NCBI GenBank assembly: GCA_910585855.1
Contig: CAJUGZ010000174.1
Coordinates: 1-9,030, forward strand
Length of the DNA: 9,030 bases
Direction of reading: 5' to 3'
Origin: an uncultured Lachnospiraceae bacterium
Lineage (GTDB): Bacteria; Bacillota_A; Clostridia; Lachnospirales; Lachnospiraceae
The notes below the pieces were generated by a model. It searched no databases. It worked only from the letters and a program-made list of their open reading frames with translations, and was not told the origin of the DNA. Made by a program: the position numbers and the translations under genes. Positions 1-6,832 of this stretch are shown piece by piece. Every line of letters begins with the position of its first letter. The first letter of the stretch is position 1.

Positions 1-66
1 TTTTCCAAAGTCACTGCAGTCTGCCTAGGGTTTTCGCATCTGGCTGTTTCTTGACACCGGAAAGAA
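1..66 (-). repeat. Repeat copy D, partial, cut by the window start
   Basis: This stretch is the reverse complement of the 5' part of copy A (about 637-700) and matches copy C (6689-6760) closely in the same orientation. Shared blocks include CCAAAGTCACTGCAG, CTGCCTA and ATCTGGCTGTTTCTT. Only the outer arm of the terminal stem and its flank are inside the window; the core should lie upstream of position 1. The arm differs from those of A and C in the middle (CTAGGG where C has CTACCA). If D is a complete copy, its partner arm upstream should carry the matching change. Similarity to C continues weakly past the arm into AT-rich DNA to about position 140. No function is assigned. Confidence 0.85.
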
Positions 67-248
67 AAAATAAAAAAGAATGATATCGAAACGTTTTTAA
101 GAATTTGTTTTGTATTTCGATGTATATTAATAAAATAGTATTTTTTTACTGTAATATGGAATAAAAGTTTCTTGAATATATTGAAAAAGATGTATGGAAG
201 AAGATATGGAACAGGCTCTTAGCATTTCCTCTCGTAGCGGATGTATAA
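67..248. other. AT-rich intergenic stretch between copy D and the short direct repeats
   Basis: I see no gene, tRNA or strong hairpin here. The first 80 bases or so resemble the flank of copy C (6751-6810): both contain AAAAAAGAAT, later TTGTT.TGTA, then ATAAAATA. This DNA therefore seems to belong to the repeated unit. If the three repeats that follow are a CRISPR remnant, an AT-rich stretch in this place would be the natural candidate for its leader, but that is inference from position only. Confidence 0.5.
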
Positions 249-409
249 GGCACGAAAAGACTATGCTTGAGTGTCAATATGCAAGTAAAGAAATATCGCA
301 AATTGTTATAGCTGGTACGAAAAGACTATCCTTGAGTGTCAACTTGTTTTGAAAATGTAATTTTGTGGTTTTAGAAAAAGGCACGAAAAGATTATGCTTA
401 AGTGTCAAC
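249..409. CRISPR. Three 30-bp direct repeats with 36-bp gaps (CRISPR-like remnant, no cas genes)
   Basis: Near-identical 29-30 bp units lie at 249-278, 314-343 and 380-409. Each begins GG(C/T)ACGAAAAGA and ends AGTGTCAAC or AGTGTCAAT. Unit starts are 65 and 66 bp apart, leaving two unrelated AT-rich gaps of about 36 bp, which is standard CRISPR geometry. Units differ at only two to four positions, and similarity stops at the unit edges. The end pentamers GGCAC and GTGTC can pair (one G-T pair), giving a weak hairpin. Against a live array: only three units, each with its own substitutions, no cas gene in the window, and a repeat I cannot match to a known type. Alternatives are three binding sites for one protein, such as a transposase end or a regulator. 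No fourth unit is visible one period away on either side. Confidence 0.45.
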
Positions 410-523
410 GGGAAATGATGGTTTTGCATAGCGATCCATTTGACTTTTGATTGTGTACTCCATATAACAAATAGTAAAATGTTTGCTGGAGTGTTATGCA
501 GTTGGTCAGATAACGATAGAAAA

Positions 524-538
524 AATATGTGTTATAAT
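524..538 (+). promoter_or_regulatory. Possible extended -10 promoter upstream of repeat copy A
   Basis: TGTTATAAT at 530-538 is a consensus extended -10 (TGn plus TATAAT). No good -35 hexamer sits 16-18 bp upstream. A transcript would start near 545, about 110 nt before the terminal stem of copy A. In this AT-rich DNA a chance match is quite possible. Confidence 0.25.
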
Positions 539-636
539 AATATTTTTTTGAAACAGTCAGGAAAAGGAGTAGAAGAAAATAGCAGATTTTATATGGTATA
601 TTGTTTTATGTATTGGAGAATTTTTAACTTTTTGTC

Positions 637-976
637 CCGGAGTCGAGAAGCAGCTAGATGCGAAAATGGTAGGCAGCCTGCAGTGACTTCGGAGAAAAGT
701 TAGAAGTTCTTGGACTTCTGCTCGAAAACCTAAGATTTTTTTCACATACTGCTTCCATGCAGTGTGTGAAAAAAAAGGGGCGTGTTTAGCCCGGATGGAA
801 GGGAAGGATGCATCTTGTGGCTGATAAAGTCATTTTGTATGTCAGTAACTTTCGGTCTGCAGTAAGGGCGAATTGCGCCCCGGTCTGTCTGGTTGGATGT
901 GTAAAAAATACAGAAGTCTTAGAACTTCTTGCTTTTTGGAGAGCGGAACAGCAGGATGCCTACCATTTTCGCATCT
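637..976 (+). repeat. Repeat copy A: complete structured element (candidate ncRNA or foldback element)
   Basis: A 26-bp arm at 656-681 pairs with 951-976 with a single mismatch. Inside it, 695-720 pairs with 911-936, with T-T mismatches at 701/930 and 711/920. Further in are a hairpin at 743-768 (10 bp, loop TTCCAT, extended by a T7/A7 clamp), a CTGATA/TGTCAG hairpin (821-826 with 840-845) and a GGGCG/CGCCC hairpin (866-880). The core aligns along its length with copy B. The best kept runs are TTGTGGCTGATAAA and TAAGGGCGAATTG. Bases 637-655 are shared with C and D but lie outside the terminal stem. Reading frames across it (for example 440-703 and 808-1041) lack ribosome binding sites and follow no codon pattern, so I treat it as non-coding. 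An RNA role is inferred from covariation; a MITE-like element is the main alternative. Confidence 0.85.
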
Positions 977-1042
977 GGCGTCCCCTTCGGAAGATAGTAC
1001 CGCTGCGGAATCAAGTTTCACAACAGTTTGGGAGCATTTGAA

Positions 1043-1073
1043 TTGTTATAATGTTTTTGTGATATGATATAAT
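1043..1073 (+). promoter_or_regulatory. Promoter for pth (and probably mfd and the hydrolase)
   Basis: TGATATAAT at 1065-1073 is an extended -10 with perfect TATAAT. TTGTTA at 1043-1048 can serve as the -35, with a long 19-bp spacer that the TG extension may offset. A second TATAAT at 1047-1052, also with a TG extension, could fire from slightly upstream. The start would be near 1080, leaving a leader of about 43 nt before pth. No operator is evident. Confidence 0.6.
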
Positions 1074-1122
1074 TGATTTTTGGGAAATAGGTAGAAATTG
1101 GGAGTTTATAGGGAGGGCAGTG

Positions 1123-1692
1123 ATGTATTTAATAGCAGGTTTGGGAAATCCGACTTATCAGTATGCACGAACCAGACATAATATAGGATTTGAGGTAATT
1201 GATGAGCTTGCGGATAGAAACGGGATTTCTATGGATATCAATAAGCATAAGGGGGTTTGCGGAAAGGGGATGATTGCAGGAGAAAAAGTGATTCTTTTGC
1301 AGCCGCAGACTTATATGAATTTAAGTGGAGAGAGTATACGGGAGGCAGTGGGGTATTATAAGTTAGAGCCAGAGAAGGATTTGATTTTAATTTTTGATGA
1401 TATTAGTTTGGATGTGGGGCGGATTCGGATTCGGGCAAAGGGGAGTGCAGGGGGACATAATGGGGTAAAAAGTGTAATTGCCTGTTTGGGGACGGATGTA
1501 TTTTGCCGAATTAAGGTTGGAGTTGGAGAGAAGCCAAAAGGATGGGATTTAGCGGATTATGTGCTTAGTCGTTTTGGGGAAGAGGATCGGATAAAGGCGG
1601 ATGAAAGTGTAGAACGGGCTGCTTTGGCAGCAGAATGTATTTTACAGGACGGGATAGAGCGGGCAATGAATGTATTTCATGGAAAGGTTTAG
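1123..1692 (+). CDS. pth: Peptidyl-tRNA hydrolase (Pth)
   Basis: The 189-residue protein has the length and motifs of bacterial Pth, the cytosolic enzyme that cleaves the ester bond of peptidyl-tRNAs dropped by ribosomes, so that tRNA is recycled. Visible are GLGNP near the N terminus (N9), TRHNIGF with the catalytic histidine H19, YMNLSGES (N66), FDDISLDVG with D92, and the glycine-rich KGSAGGHNGVKSV segment with N113. These match the known catalytic and tRNA-contact residues. I chose ATG 1123 over the GTG at 1120 because the GGGAGG ribosome binding site (1111-1116) lies 6 nt before the ATG but only 3 nt before the GTG. mfd begins 17 nt after the stop, so the two are almost certainly one transcript. 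The gene looks intact. Confidence 0.98.
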   Translation: MYLIAGLGNPTYQYARTRHNIGFEVIDELADRNGISMDINKHKGVCGKGMIAGEKVILLQPQTYMNLSGESIREAVGYYKLEPEKDLILIFDDISLDVGRIRIRAKGSAGGHNGVKSVIACLGTDVFCRIKVGVGEKPKGWDLADYVLSRFGEEDRIKADESVERAALAAECILQDGIERAMNVFHGKV

Positions 1693-1709
1693 GAGAGAGG
1701 GAGGAGAGT

Positions 1710-4700
1710 ATGAATTGTATAACAGCTCCTTTGACAGAGTTAAGGGAAGTGGAAGAACTGCATAGCTGGCTGAAAGGACGGCGAAACAGTATAGGAAAAA
1801 GAAGCGGAGCGATTTTTGCTTGTGGATGTATGGACTCTCAAAAGGCACATTTTATTGCCGGATGTGGAGAAGAGTTTGCTTATAAACTGGTGATTACATT
1901 TAGTGAAACACGGGCTAGAGAACTTTACGAGGATTATAAGTGTTTTGATGAAAATGTGGTCTGTTATCCGGCTAAAGATTTTATTTTTTATAGTGCAGAT
2001 GTGCATGGAAATCTGATTGTACAGGAACGGATGAAGGCAATTCAGGAGATGTTGGAGAAAGAACGGCTGGTGGTAATTGTTACGATTGACGGATGTATGG
2101 ATAAGATTTTGCCGCTGGATTTGATTCAGAGTTATATTTTGCGGATTTCGGATACGGATTGTATTGATAGTGAGGAATTGATAAAACAGCTTGAACGGAT
2201 TGGATATGAGCGGGTGCAGCAGGTAGAGGGGTGCGGGGAGTTTGCTGTGCGTGGAGGGATTATTGATATCTTTCCTTTGACAGAGGATGTGCCTTATCGA
2301 ATTGAACTGTGGGGGGATGAGGTGGATTCGATTCGTACTTTTCATATTCAAAGTCAGCGTTCGATTGAGAGTCAAAAGGAAATTGTACTTTATCCGGCTA
2401 CGGAAATTATTTTGGATTCGGATAGGATGGAGGAAGGGATTTGCAGGATAGAGGCAGACCTGCAAAGACAAAAAGAGGTATTTATTAAAGAGAAAAAGAG
2501 AGAAGAAGCACAGCGGATTGGTGTGATGATAGAAGAGGCAATGGAACATATGAGGAATTTAAAATCGGCTGTTTCTTTGGATGCTTATTTGCCTTATTTT
2601 TATACGGAAACGGTTAGTTTTTTGGATTATTTTCCGATTGAACAGACTCTGATATTTTTAGATGAGCCAGTTCGGATTGGAGAAAAAGCAGATACATTGG
2701 AGATGGAATTTCGAGAGAGTATGATTCATCGTTTGGAAAAGGGATATATTTTGCCGAAGCAGACAGAAGTTTTATATGGGACAAGGGAAACTCTTGCAAG
2801 GATACAAAAGAATTATTTGATTGCAATGGGAGTGTTAGAGCAGAAGCAAAATTATATCAGTCTTTCAGAAACGGTTTATTTTCATGTGCAGAATATAAAT
2901 TCTTATAATAATAACTTTGAATTTTTGGTAAAAGACTTGCAGAAGTATAAAAAGCAGGGGTATCGGGTGATTTTGCTGTCTAATTCTAGAACACGCACAG
3001 CACATTTGGCACAGGATTTGCGGGATCATGAATTGTCTGCTTATAGTCGGGATTCTTTAGAGAAGCCGGTGCAGCCCGGAGAAATTTTGGTAACTTATGG
3101 ATATCTGCACCGTGGATTTGAGTATCCTCAGCTTAAATTTGTGGTAATGACAGAGGCGGATATTTTTGGTGCAGAAAAGAAGCGGAGAAAGAAGACCAAT
3201 TATGAGGGGCAGAAAATTCAAAATTTTACCGATTTGAATGTTGGAGATTATGTGGTACATGAAAACCATGGGCTGGGGGTCTATCAGGGAATTGAAAAGA
3301 TGGAAGTGGAAGGAGTGACAAAGGATTATATTAAGATTGAGTATGAGGGAGGCAGTAAATTATATATACAGGCAACACAGTTGGATTTGCTTCAGAAATA
3401 TGCTGCTGCCGGAGCAAAAGCTCCAAAGTTAAATACACTTGGTGGAAAAGAGTGGCATAGAACAAAGTCAAAAGTCTACCATGCCGTTCGGGATATTGCG
3501 AAGGATTTGGTAGAGTTATATGCCAAACGGCAGGCAAAGTCAGGATATCAATATGGACCAGATACGGTATGGCAGAAAGAGTTTGAGGAAACGTTTCCCT
3601 ATGAAGAAACAAAGGATCAGCTTGCTGCAATCGAGGAAACGAAGCGGGATATGGAAAGCAAGAAGATTATGGATCGGCTGATTTGCGGAGATGTAGGCTA
3701 TGGAAAGACAGAGATTGCGATTCGGGCGGCTTTTAAAGCGGTTATGGAGAGCAGGCAGGTAGTTTATCTAGTGCCTACTACGATTTTGGCACAGCAGCAT
3801 TATCATACTTTTGTGGAGCGGATGAAAAATTTCCCGATTCGGATTGATTTGCTGTCCCGTTTTCGTACACCTGCTCAGCAGAAGCATACATTAGAGGGCT
3901 TGAAAAAGGGTCTGGTGGATATTGTAATCGGAACACACCGTGTACTTTCAAAAGATTTGCAGTATAAAAATTTGGGACTTTTGATTGTGGATGAAGAGCA
4001 GCGTTTTGGAGTGACACATAAAGAAAAGATTAAACAGTTAAAAGAAAATGTAGATGTGCTGACTTTGACGGCAACACCGATTCCCCGTACCCTTCATATG
4101 AGTTTGATTGGGATTCGGGATATGAGTGTATTGGAAGAACCGCCAATCGATCGTCTGCCGATTCAGACCTATGTTATGGAATATCACGATGAAATGGTGC
4201 GGGAGGCGATTAATCGGGAACTGAATCGAGGAGGGCAGGTATATTATGTCTATAATCGAGTGAACAGTATTGAAGAGGTTGCCGATCATGTAGCGGCTTT
4301 AGTCCCGGATGCCCATGTCAAATATGCTCATGGGCAGATGCGGGAGCGTCAGTTGGAAAAAATTATGTATGACTATATCAATGGAGAGATTGATGTATTG
4401 GTATCGACTACCATTATTGAAACCGGACTGGATATCTCAAATGCCAATACCATGATTATTCATGATGCCGATCAGCTTGGATTAGCGCAGCTCTATCAGC
4501 TTCGAGGGCGTGTAGGGCGGTCAAATCGGACTTCTTATGCATTTTTGATGTATAGAAGAGATAAGATGTTAAAAGAAGTGGCAGAAAAGCGTCTGGCAGC
4601 AATACGGGAGTTTACGGAGTTAGGTTCTGGATTTAAAATTGCAATGCGGGATTTGGAAATTCGTGGGGCAGGAAATATTTTGGGTTCGGAGCAGCATGGA

Positions 4701-5246
4701 CATATGGAAGCAGTCGGATATGATCTGTACTGTAAAATGCTGAATGAAGCAGTAAAAAATCTGAAGGGGGACGGAGAGAAAAAAAATTTCGATACCAATA
4801 TTGATATGGATGTCAATGCCTTTATCCCATCGGTTTATATTAAAAATGAGATGCATAAACTGGATATTTATAAGCGGATTGCAGGAATTGAGAATGAAGA
4901 GGAATATATGGATATGCAGGATGAACTGACGGATCGTTTTGGAGTAATGCCGAAGTCTGTGGAAAATCTTTTGCAGGTGGCATTGTTAAAGGCAGTGGCA
5001 CATCGTTTGGATATATTGGAGGTAAAGGGAAATCGGCAGGAAATACGAATTACTATGTACGAACATGCTGTTTTGGACGGAACGAAAGTACCGTTATTTT
5101 TAGAACAGTACCGCAATCAAATGAAGTTTAAAGTCGGGAAAAATCCATATTTTTTATATAGTTATGGAAAAAACGATAACCATAGCGAAGAGGGGCAGTT
5201 AGAGAAGGCAAAAGAGATTTTAGAAGAAATGAAAAAACTATTTTGA
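1710..5246 (+). CDS. mfd: Transcription-repair coupling factor (Mfd)
   Basis: The 1178-residue protein has the full length of bacterial Mfd, the ATP-driven DNA translocase that pushes stalled RNA polymerase off DNA and recruits UvrA for nucleotide excision repair. In order: a UvrB-like N-terminal region lacking a working ATPase (about 1-370, with AVRGGIIDIFPL near 178); the RNA-polymerase-interaction domain starting NVGDYVVHENHGLGVYQGI at N510; the RecG-like translocase with Walker A GDVGYGKT (660-667), DEEQ (761-764), TATPIPRT (787-794) and QLRGRVGRS (930-938); and a C-terminal regulatory domain to 1178. The frame is open further upstream to 1635, but that part overlaps pth and has no ribosome binding site. 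ATG 1710 has GGGAGGAG at 1699-1706. No frameshift or lost motif is seen. Confidence 0.98.
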   Translation: MNCITAPLTELREVEELHSWLKGRRNSIGKRSGAIFACGCMDSQKAHFIAGCGEEFAYKLVITFSETRARELYEDYKCFDENVVCYPAKDFIFYSADVHGNLIVQERMKAIQEMLEKERLVVIVTIDGCMDKILPLDLIQSYILRISDTDCIDSEELIKQLERIGYERVQQVEGCGEFAVRGGIIDIFPLTEDVPYRIELWGDEVDSIRTFHIQSQRSIESQKEIVLYPATEIILDSDRMEEGICRIEADLQRQKEVFIKEKKREEAQRIGVMIEEAMEHMRNLKSAVSLDAYLPYFYTETVSFLDYFPIEQTLIFLDEPVRIGEKADTLEMEFRESMIHRLEKGYILPKQTEVLYGTRETLARIQKNYLIAMGVLEQKQNYISLSETVYFHVQNINSYNNNFEFLVKDLQKYKKQGYRVILLSNSRTRTAHLAQDLRDHELSAYSRDSLEKPVQPGEILVTYGYLHRGFEYPQLKFVVMTEADIFGAEKKRRKKTNYEGQKIQNFTDLNVGDYVVHENHGLGVYQGIEKMEVEGVTKDYIKIEYEGGSKLYIQATQLDLLQKYAAAGAKAPKLNTLGGKEWHRTKSKVYHAVRDIAKDLVELYAKRQAKSGYQYGPDTVWQKEFEETFPYEETKDQLAAIEETKRDMESKKIMDRLICGDVGYGKTEIAIRAAFKAVMESRQVVYLVPTTILAQQHYHTFVERMKNFPIRIDLLSRFRTPAQQKHTLEGLKKGLVDIVIGTHRVLSKDLQYKNLGLLIVDEEQRFGVTHKEKIKQLKENVDVLTLTATPIPRTLHMSLIGIRDMSVLEEPPIDRLPIQTYVMEYHDEMVREAINRELNRGGQVYYVYNRVNSIEEVADHVAALVPDAHVKYAHGQMRERQLEKIMYDYINGEIDVLVSTTIIETGLDISNANTMIIHDADQLGLAQLYQLRGRVGRSNRTSYAFLMYRRDKMLKEVAEKRLAAIREFTELGSGFKIAMRDLEIRGAGNILGSEQHGHMEAVGYDLYCKMLNEAVKNLKGDGEKKNFDTNIDMDVNAFIPSVYIKNEMHKLDIYKRIAGIENEEEYMDMQDELTDRFGVMPKSVENLLQVALLKAVAHRLDILEVKGNRQEIRITMYEHAVLDGTKVPLFLEQYRNQMKFKVGKNPYFLYSYGKNDNHSEEGQLEKAKEILEEMKKLF

Positions 5247-5329
5247 ATGTAAAATTAGAAATAAAATGTGCAAAAATAGGCGGATAAAAAGAAGTTTTGG
5301 ATTATGAACAATCAGGAAGGCAGATAAAA

Positions 5330-6523
5330 ATGGAAGAGAGAAAATTTCGTGCAGTTGTTTCTTTTGTAGACAGCTTAGAAGAAAAAAAACAGATTCCGGG
5401 GTGCAGTATTCAAATTGTGCAGCATGGAAAATGTGTATTAACGCATTGTACGGGATTGGCAGATGTAGAAAAGCAGAGAAAAGTAGAAAAGGATACATTA
5501 TTTCGAATTTTTTCTATGACAAAATTGATTACTTGTACTTGTGCAATGCAGCTTTATGAACAGGGGCGGTTTGATTTAAACGAACCTTTATATTTATATT
5601 TGCCGGAATATAAAAAGATTAAGGTGTTTTCTGAAATAGAGCCGGATTGTAAAGCAGTGGAAGAGGCAAAAAATCCGATTTTGATCAAGGATTTATTTCG
5701 GATGAGTGCGGGGTTTACTTATGGAGGCAGCGGACTTCCGACAGAGAAACAGACGCAAGAACTTTTAGACAGGCTGGATAAAAGTATCTTGCAGGACGAA
5801 GAAGAAATACAGCCTATGACAACCAGAGAAGTGATAATGGAACTGTCGAAGATTCCTTTGGCATTTGAGCCCGGAACACATTGGAGATATGGAATGTCAC
5901 ATGATGTGCTGGGAGCTTTGATTGAGGAAATTTCTGGAATGAAATTGGAGGATTATATGCAGCGGTTTATTTTTGATCCGCTTGATATGAAAGAAACGGG
6001 TTTTTATTGGGAAGAGAAAGAGTTAGAACAAAGGCTTGTTAAAGTATATTCTACTAAGTCTGGGAAACGGGAAGAAGTGAAAGAGGCGGATTGGTATTAT
6101 AGAAAAGGAAAAAATCGGTATGCAAGCGGAGGTTCGGGATTGCTTTCCACATTGAGGGATTATATGAAGTTTGCCAATACAATGGCACTTGGAGGAACAA
6201 ATCAGGACGGTGTTCGTCTGCTGGGCAGAAAGACGTTAGAGCTGATGCGGATGGATCATTTAAGCAAGGAGATGAAAGCGGATTATAATTGGGCACATCA
6301 GGCAGCATATAGCTATGGTTTGGGATGCAGAACTATGGTTTATCCGCAAAAGGGAGGCTGCAATTCTTCTTATGGGGAGTTTGGATGGAGCGGAAAGGCG
6401 GGGTCATTAGTATTTATTGATCCTGCAGAAGAATTGGCTGTTGTATATATGCAGCAGATGATGCCTAGTTTAGAGGATTATGTTATGCCTCGGCTTCGGA
6501 GTGTGATATATGGATGTCTGTAG
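5330..6523 (+). CDS. Serine hydrolase of the beta-lactamase / penicillin-binding-protein-like esterase family
   Basis: This 397-residue protein belongs to the class C beta-lactamase-related superfamily (Pfam Beta-lactamase, PF00144), which includes esterases, peptidases and carboxypeptidases. The nucleophile motif SxxK appears as SMTK (S62, K65) after DTLFRIF. The tyrosine motif is probably RYGMSHD (Y187). The third motif appears as GWSGKAGS (352-359), where classical enzymes have KTG or HxG. The downstream strand DPAEELAVVYMQQM is also typical. No signal peptide or membrane segment is visible, so it is probably cytoplasmic, which argues against a secreted antibiotic-resistance enzyme. Substrate is unknown. 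I chose ATG 5330, which has AGGAAGG (5314-5320) nine bases upstream, over the in-frame TTG at 5297. It starts 83 nt after mfd with no terminator between, so it is probably the last gene of that transcript. Confidence 0.9.
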   Translation: MEERKFRAVVSFVDSLEEKKQIPGCSIQIVQHGKCVLTHCTGLADVEKQRKVEKDTLFRIFSMTKLITCTCAMQLYEQGRFDLNEPLYLYLPEYKKIKVFSEIEPDCKAVEEAKNPILIKDLFRMSAGFTYGGSGLPTEKQTQELLDRLDKSILQDEEEIQPMTTREVIMELSKIPLAFEPGTHWRYGMSHDVLGALIEEISGMKLEDYMQRFIFDPLDMKETGFYWEEKELEQRLVKVYSTKSGKREEVKEADWYYRKGKNRYASGGSGLLSTLRDYMKFANTMALGGTNQDGVRLLGRKTLELMRMDHLSKEMKADYNWAHQAAYSYGLGCRTMVYPQKGGCNSSYGEFGWSGKAGSLVFIDPAEELAVVYMQQMMPSLEDYVMPRLRSVIYGCL

Positions 6524-6632
6524 AAAGCGGTTATTGTTTTTGGAGGTGAGAGATAGATGGGTTGAGTTATATAATTTAGATGAAGTTTTTATTAGATTTT
6601 GTGCAATTTTCGCTTAAGTTTGCACCTATGGT
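6524..6632 (+). other. Short intergenic stretch with an orphan ribosome binding site and small inverted repeats
   Basis: GGAGGTGA at 6542-6549 is a full match to the 16S anti-Shine-Dalgarno, and ATG at 6557 follows 7 nt later, but the frame ends after one more codon (GGT TGA). A different frame gives a 35-codon ORF from ATG 6510 to TAA 6617, overlapping the hydrolase end, with no clear site of its own. Inverted repeats GTGCAA/TTGCAC (6601-6606, 6620-6625) and GCACC-TAT-GGTGC (6622-6634) lie just before repeat copy C. Neither is followed by a T-run, so I do not call a terminator. It may be the worn start of a lost gene. Confidence 0.3.
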
Positions 6633-6760
6633 GCTAAACACGCCCCTTTTCTTAGATTTTCGAGCAGAATCCTAAGAACTTCTAACTTTTTTCCAAAGTC
6701 ACTGCAGGCTGCCTACCATTTTTGAATCTGGCTGTTTCTTAACTCCGAAACTAAAAAAGA
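6633..6760 (-). repeat. Repeat copy C: truncated, reverse orientation
   Basis: Read on the minus strand, this copies the 5' part of A: the flank, the outer arm (CCAGATT to CCTGC, 6702-6730), the GTTAGAAGTTCTT inner-stem arm, CTGCTCGAAAA, and then AAAAGGGGCGTGTTTAGC, where similarity stops at 6633. The whole 3' half is absent, so the terminal stem cannot close. The internal hairpin of A (about 735-772) is also missing, with the sequence running from TCTAAG straight into AAAAGGGG. The remaining part can instead form a local 7-bp hairpin, TTCTTAG with CTAAGAA. It lies 109 bp after the hydrolase stop. The AT-rich flank resembling that of D continues to about 6810. Confidence 0.85.
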
Positions 6761-6832
6761 ATATACTTTCAATTTTTCTAAAATCTTGTTCTGTAATAAA
6801 ATATAATTTCTGCCGCTATTCGGCTAACAGCG
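6761..6832. other. AT-rich link between copies C and B, with a GC hairpin leading into copy B
   Basis: The left part resembles the flank of copy D. TATAAT at 6802-6807 is a perfect -10 but lacks a plausible -35. CCGCT (6813-6817) can pair with GGCGG (6836-6840) across an 18-nt loop, and T-rich DNA follows at 6841-6856. This could work as a weak rho-independent terminator for + strand transcription, but GGCGG and the T-rich run are also part of the terminal stem arm of copy B. Confidence 0.35.

Noticed and set aside
440..703. 87-codon open frame ending inside repeat copy A
   Set aside because: It has no ribosome binding site, low-complexity composition, and runs from unique DNA into the structured repeat. 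It is not kept in the other copies.
736..776. T7-hairpin-A8 in copy A as a rho-independent terminator
   Set aside because: On either strand the stem is followed by A residues, not T residues. It is a hairpin with an A-T clamp, and copy B keeps it as part of the fold.
990..1012. AGTACCGCTGCGG as a T-box sequence before pth
   Set aside because: It only loosely resembles the T-box consensus, and there is no stem I, specifier loop or terminator pair. pth is not an expected T-box target.
808..1067. Two overlapping frames of 77 and 64 codons across copy A
   Set aside because: They lie in different frames over a conserved fold. Insertions and deletions against copy B break both frames, so selection is on structure, not on protein.
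1740..2549. 269-codon minus-strand frame inside mfd
   Set aside because: It is the antisense shadow of the mfd coding frame, with no ribosome binding site and no recognisable domain. The same applies to the minus-strand frames within the hydrolase and guaA.
6622..6634. GCACC-TAT-GGTGC hairpin as terminator of the pth-mfd-hydrolase transcript
   Set aside because: The stem is only 5 bp and is followed by TAAACACG, with no T-run for 12 bases.
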